The notes beneath the pieces were generated by a model, which saw only the letters and a list, made by a program, of their open reading frames with translations, did not search any database and was not told the DNA's origin. The position numbers and the translations under genes are program-made. Shown piece after piece: positions 5,613 through 8,172 of a stretch of 8,172 nucleotides of DNA. Source of the DNA: Chlorobiota bacterium (GTDB lineage: Bacteria; Bacteroidota; Bacteroidia; Flavobacteriales; Flavobacteriaceae); NCBI GenBank assembly GCA_013151975.1, contig JAADHG010000047.1:1-8172 (forward strand). Direction: 5' to 3'. How positions within the stretch are numbered: the first letter of the stretch is position 1; the number at the start of each line of letters is the position of its first letter.

Positions 5613-7001
5613 GTGTTATCTATCTATACTAAAGAGTTTAAATACAATTTAAAACTAGCAGCACCAGTTATGTTAGGGATGCTAGGTCATACTTTTGTGA
5701 GCTTTGTTGATAACATAATGGTAGGCCAATTAGGATCTGCTGAACTTGCTGCAGTATCATTGGGTAACAGTTTTATTTTTATAGCAATGTCACTAGGTAT
5801 CGGCTTTTCTACAGCTATAACGCCATTAATAGCTGAAGCAGATTCTGAAAATGATTTTAAAAAAGGAAAGTCTTCATTTAAACATGGTCTTTTTCTATGT
5901 ATAGTTTTAAGTTTGGCATTATTTGGAATAATACTATTGGCAAAGCCATTAATGCACCTTATGAAACAACCAACTGAAGTTGTTGCTCTAGCAATTCCTT
6001 ATCTGGATCTAGTAGCGTTTTCGTTAGTGCCATTAATTATTTTTCAAGCTTTTAAACAATTTAGCGACGGTTTGTCAATGACTAAATATCCTATGTATGC
6101 TACAATATTGGCTAATATTGTAAATGTTGTTTTAAACTATTTGTTGATTTTTGGAAAATTTGGGTTTCCAGAAATGGGAATAGTTGGAGCTGCAGTTGGT
6201 ACTTTGGTTTCAAGAATTATTATGTTGTTCTTTTTGTGGTGGCTGTTACAAAGTAAAGAAAAGTCGAAAGCATATGTTACCAATATTAAACTATTTGTAT
6301 TGGAACATAAAATGATAAAAAAAATAATTAATCTTGGGTTTCCTAGTGCCATGCAAATGTTCTTTGAGGTCGCTATTTTTACAGGAGCAATTTGGCTTAG
6401 TGGTTTGCTCGGTAAAAACCCCCAGGCAGCCAATCAGATAGCACTTAATTTATCCTCCATGACCTTTATGGTCGCCATAGGTTTAAGCGTTACCGCAATG
6501 ATAAGAGTAGGTAACCAAAAGGGATTACAGAATTTTAAAGAATTACGTCGCATTGCGTTTTCAATATTTTTATTAGGGCTTTGTTTTGCTTTTATTTTTG
6601 CAATTTTATTTTTAGTATTTCACCAAGTATTTCCAAAACTGTATTTAGATATGGATGATGCTAAAAATTTAGTAGATAATACCGAAGTAATAACCATTGC
6701 GGCTAAATTGTTAATAGCAGCCGCAATATTTCAATTAAGTGATAGTGTACAAGTTATGGTTTTGGGAGCACTTAGAGGTCTTCAAGACGTCAAAATACCA
6801 ACCTTAATTACATTTATCGCATATTGGGTAATTGGGTTTCCTATTAGTTATTATTTAGGAAAACAAGAAGCTTATGCAAGTTTCGGAATTTGGTTAGGAC
6901 TTCTAGTTGGACTCACATCTGCAGCAATTATGTTGTATATTAGGTTTAATTATTTAACAAAACGATTGATTAAAGAAAAATTTCTAGACAATAACGTTTA
7001 G
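5613..7001 (+). CDS. MATE-family multidrug efflux transporter (NorM-like)
   Basis: An inner-membrane antiporter of about 462 residues, the normal size for a 12-helix MATE protein, expected to export drugs or cationic metabolites in exchange for Na+ or H+. Signature segments in order are APVMLGMLGHTFVSFVDNIM (residues 17-36) leading into VGQLGSAELAAVSLGNS (37-53), then IGFSTAITPLIAEA (63-76), and a middle block NYLLIFGKFGFPEMGIVGAA (175-194) that closes the first six-helix half. The second half runs from about LGFPSAMQMFFE. No ATG precedes the first helix. I choose GTG 5613, because homologues begin close to SIYTKEF and the -7 box leaves a leader for it; TTG 5598 would add five residues (MKKVF). 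Substrate is unknown. A fresh promoter box for the following small gene begins just after the stop codon. Confidence 0.94.
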   Translation: MLSIYTKEFKYNLKLAAPVMLGMLGHTFVSFVDNIMVGQLGSAELAAVSLGNSFIFIAMSLGIGFSTAITPLIAEADSENDFKKGKSSFKHGLFLCIVLSLALFGIILLAKPLMHLMKQPTEVVALAIPYLDLVAFSLVPLIIFQAFKQFSDGLSMTKYPMYATILANIVNVVLNYLLIFGKFGFPEMGIVGAAVGTLVSRIIMLFFLWWLLQSKEKSKAYVTNIKLFVLEHKMIKKIINLGFPSAMQMFFEVAIFTGAIWLSGLLGKNPQAANQIALNLSSMTFMVAIGLSVTAMIRVGNQKGLQNFKELRRIAFSIFLLGLCFAFIFAILFLVFHQVFPKLYLDMDDAKNLVDNTEVITIAAKLLIAAAIFQLSDSVQVMVLGALRGLQDVKIPTLITFIAYWVIGFPISYYLGKQEAYASFGIWLGLLVGLTSAAIMLYIRFNYLTKRLIKEKFLDNNV

Positions 7002-7009
7002 ATTTCCAT

Positions 7010-7017
7010 TAAATTTG
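7010..7017 (+). promoter_or_regulatory. Predicted -7 promoter element of the small acidic protein / PAP2 pair
   Basis: TAAATTTG matches TAnnTTTG in full, 9 bp after the MATE stop codon and 43 bp before the next ATG. No TTG is present at the -33 distance. No terminator separates it from the MATE gene, so readthrough from upstream is also possible. Confidence 0.45.
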
Positions 7018-7060
7018 TATTTCTTACAAAAGCGCGAATCTATAAAACAAGATATAATAT

Positions 7061-7288
7061 ATGAATCTTCCAAAATTTATACTAGGAGATAATACCGATT
7101 TACCTAATGCTATTTTTGTAATTCATACAGATTTTCCAAGGTTTATTATTAATCTGGAAAATGATGAAGTAGAATGGCTAGAAGATTTTGACCAACATGA
7201 TGAAAAGGAATTATTAAATGAAACTGAAGCTTTGATAGAAGAAGCTTCACAGTTTTATGATAGAGAAGTATCACGTTACGATAATTAG
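7061..7288 (+). CDS. Small acidic protein of unknown function
   Basis: A 75-residue soluble protein with no signal peptide or membrane span. I do not recognise a named domain. It has 20 Asp/Glu against 5 Lys/Arg, a net charge near -15. The first half (residues 1-32, with FVIHTDFPRFIINL) looks like beta strands, and the second half (33-72) is an acidic helical region with EVEWLEDFDQHDEKELL and ALIEEASQFYDREV. Similar short acidic proteins are, as far as I recall, common hypothetical proteins in Flavobacteriaceae. The ATG is preceded by an exact -7 box at 7010, and the stop lies 5 bp before the PAP2 start, so the two are almost certainly co-transcribed and may be translationally coupled. The coherent composition and tight spacing make it a real gene; its function is unknown. 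Confidence 0.82.
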   Translation: MNLPKFILGDNTDLPNAIFVIHTDFPRFIINLENDEVEWLEDFDQHDEKELLNETEALIEEASQFYDREVSRYDN

Positions 7289-7293
7289 TTAAT

Positions 7294-7863
7294 ATGCTGG
7301 ATCAATTGCTTCAATACGATAAAGAACTATTCTTATTTTTAAACAATTTAGGAAGTTCAACTTGGGATGGGTTATGGCTTATAATCACAAATAAGTTTAC
7401 TTTCATTCCGTTATATGCCATTTTATTGTTTTTTATTTATAAGCGTTTAGGGCTTAAGGTATTATTGTTAACTATTCTAATTGTAGCAATAATGATTGCA
7501 TTTACCGATCAAATTACAAACTTGTTTAAATATATTATTGTTAAACGACCAAGACCTTGCAGGGAAGAGGAACTACAAGGTATTATGCGTTTTGTTGCTC
7601 CAAGATGTGGAAGGTATGGTTTCTTTTCAGGGCATTCGGCTAACTCAATGGCAGCAGCAGTATTTGCAGGTTTACTACTGAAGCCTTATTATAAAAAGCT
7701 AATTTTTATCTTGCTATTTTGGAGTGCAACAGTAGCCTATAGTAGAATTTATGTTGGTGTTCATTATCCGTTAGACATTATTTGCGGAATGACGTTTGGA
7801 GCTCTTACTGGATACGGATTTTACAAGCTTCAAAGATATTTGAGGCAGCGTTTTATTTCTTAG
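7294..7863 (+). CDS. PAP2-family membrane lipid phosphatase
   Basis: A 189-residue integral membrane phosphatase of the PAP2 superfamily. Likely substrates are undecaprenyl diphosphate, phosphatidylglycerophosphate or lipid A phosphates; the sequence does not decide between them. Hydrophobic segments lie at about 35-50, 53-70, 116-130, 135-150 and 158-176. The catalytic motifs are motif 1 around K79 to R87-P88 (KYIIVKRPRP), motif 2 FSGHS at 111-115 with H114, and motif 3 SRIYVGVHYPLD at 150-161 with R151, nucleophile H157 and D161. Motif 1 has seven residues between K79 and R87-P88, where the classical pattern KX6RP has six. It follows the small acidic gene by 5 bp. Its last 11 bases overlap the end of the convergent minus-strand gene. 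Confidence 0.92.
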   Translation: MLDQLLQYDKELFLFLNNLGSSTWDGLWLIITNKFTFIPLYAILLFFIYKRLGLKVLLLTILIVAIMIAFTDQITNLFKYIIVKRPRPCREEELQGIMRFVAPRCGRYGFFSGHSANSMAAAVFAGLLLKPYYKKLIFILLFWSATVAYSRIYVGVHYPLDIICGMTFGALTGYGFYKLQRYLRQRFIS

Positions 7864-8172
7864 TTAGAATATAATAATTACTTACAAGTCTTTTTTTGTA
7901 ACCACGTTTATTTGGCGCATTTCTGTTCAAGTCATAAGTATCACGTTGTTCCATAATATAATTGTTTTTTAGCAGTGATTCATCTTCAGGATTTAAATTG
8001 TTTGCTAACAGTCCAAAGCTATGTTCATCTGGAAAATTATAAGTAGAATCATTAATTTTTATAGAAGGAATTTTATCACCAAATTGCCAAATCATTTCAG
8101 GTGAAACAGTATTAAAACTATAAACATTTAAGTCTTCTTTTTCAGCTTGCTGTTTTAAACTTGAAATAGAAT
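7853..8172 (-). CDS. C-terminal part of a probable family 39 (ArnT/PMT-like) membrane glycosyltransferase, runs off the window
   Basis: The reading frame is open from the right edge (8172) to TAA at 7853-7855, giving 105 residues of a longer protein; an internal ATG at 8095 is not its start, because the frame continues upstream without a stop. The visible part is soluble: an alternating hydrophobic strand NVYSFNTVSPEMIWQFGDKI, polar segments such as YNFPDEHSFGLLA, then the basic end NKRGYKKRLVSNYYILTKK. This resembles the periplasmic C-terminal region that follows the membrane helices in ArnT-like transferases, which modify lipid A or other lipid-linked glycans using polyprenyl-phosphate sugars. 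The neighbouring PAP2 phosphatase fits such a role. No catalytic residue is within the window, so the family call is tentative; the existence of the gene is more certain than its identity. Confidence 0.55.
   Translation of the reverse strand, partial: SISSLKQQAEKEDLNVYSFNTVSPEMIWQFGDKIPSIKINDSTYNFPDEHSFGLLANNLNPEDESLLKNNYIMEQRDTYDLNRNAPNKRGYKKRLVSNYYILTKK

Noticed and set aside
6137..6433. Minus-strand open frame of 98 codons inside the MATE gene
   Set aside because: Antisense to well-conserved MATE segments; no domain or start signal supports it.
7496..7681. Plus-strand open frame of 61 codons inside the PAP2 gene
   Set aside because: Alternative frame across the catalytic motifs of PAP2; no independent support.

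Overview
The window is AT-rich chromosomal DNA from a member of the Bacteroidota, most likely the family Flavobacteriaceae. The evidence is a type IX secretion (T9SS) cargo protein with the C-terminal sorting domain of that phylum, a DUF5606-type protein, starts without clear Shine-Dalgarno sites, and several upstream boxes matching the Bacteroidota -7 promoter element TAnnTTTG. The genus cannot be named from the sequence alone. There is no rRNA, tRNA, CRISPR array, insertion sequence or phage gene.

Left part (1-2709, minus strand): one operon reading dapD, then a CDP-glycerol glycerophosphotransferase-like GT-B enzyme, then a WaaE/KdtX-like family 2 glycosyltransferase. DapD makes N-succinylated intermediates for lysine and diaminopimelate. 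The two transferases look like surface glycan or LPS-core enzymes. The end of dapD overlaps the start of the next gene by 17 bp.

Middle part (2710-5363, plus strand): ruvX, a small secreted T9SS cargo protein, def and a DUF5606 gene. From memory, ruvX, def and the DUF5606 gene belong to a housekeeping neighbourhood common in this family, and the T9SS gene looks like an insertion into it. Strong hairpin terminators follow the T9SS gene and the DUF5606 gene. Two further hairpins, at 2907-2940 and 5339-5368, have no obvious gene to terminate.

Right part (5364-8172): after a roughly 250 bp gene-free stretch come a MATE-family efflux transporter (plus strand, non-ATG start), a small acidic uncharacterised protein and, 5 bp later, a PAP2 lipid phosphatase. 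The PAP2 gene ends in an 11 bp tail-to-tail overlap with the C-terminal end of a minus-strand gene that runs off the window and may be a family 39 (ArnT/PMT-like) membrane glycosyltransferase.

Overall the window mixes core metabolism with envelope functions: lysine/DAP synthesis, N-terminal protein processing, nucleic acid maintenance, glycan transfer, lipid phosphatase and efflux. I see no convincing new multi-gene system. The points most worth a second look are the T9SS gene inside the housekeeping block, the orphan terminators that could mark small RNAs, and the overlapping gene ends.
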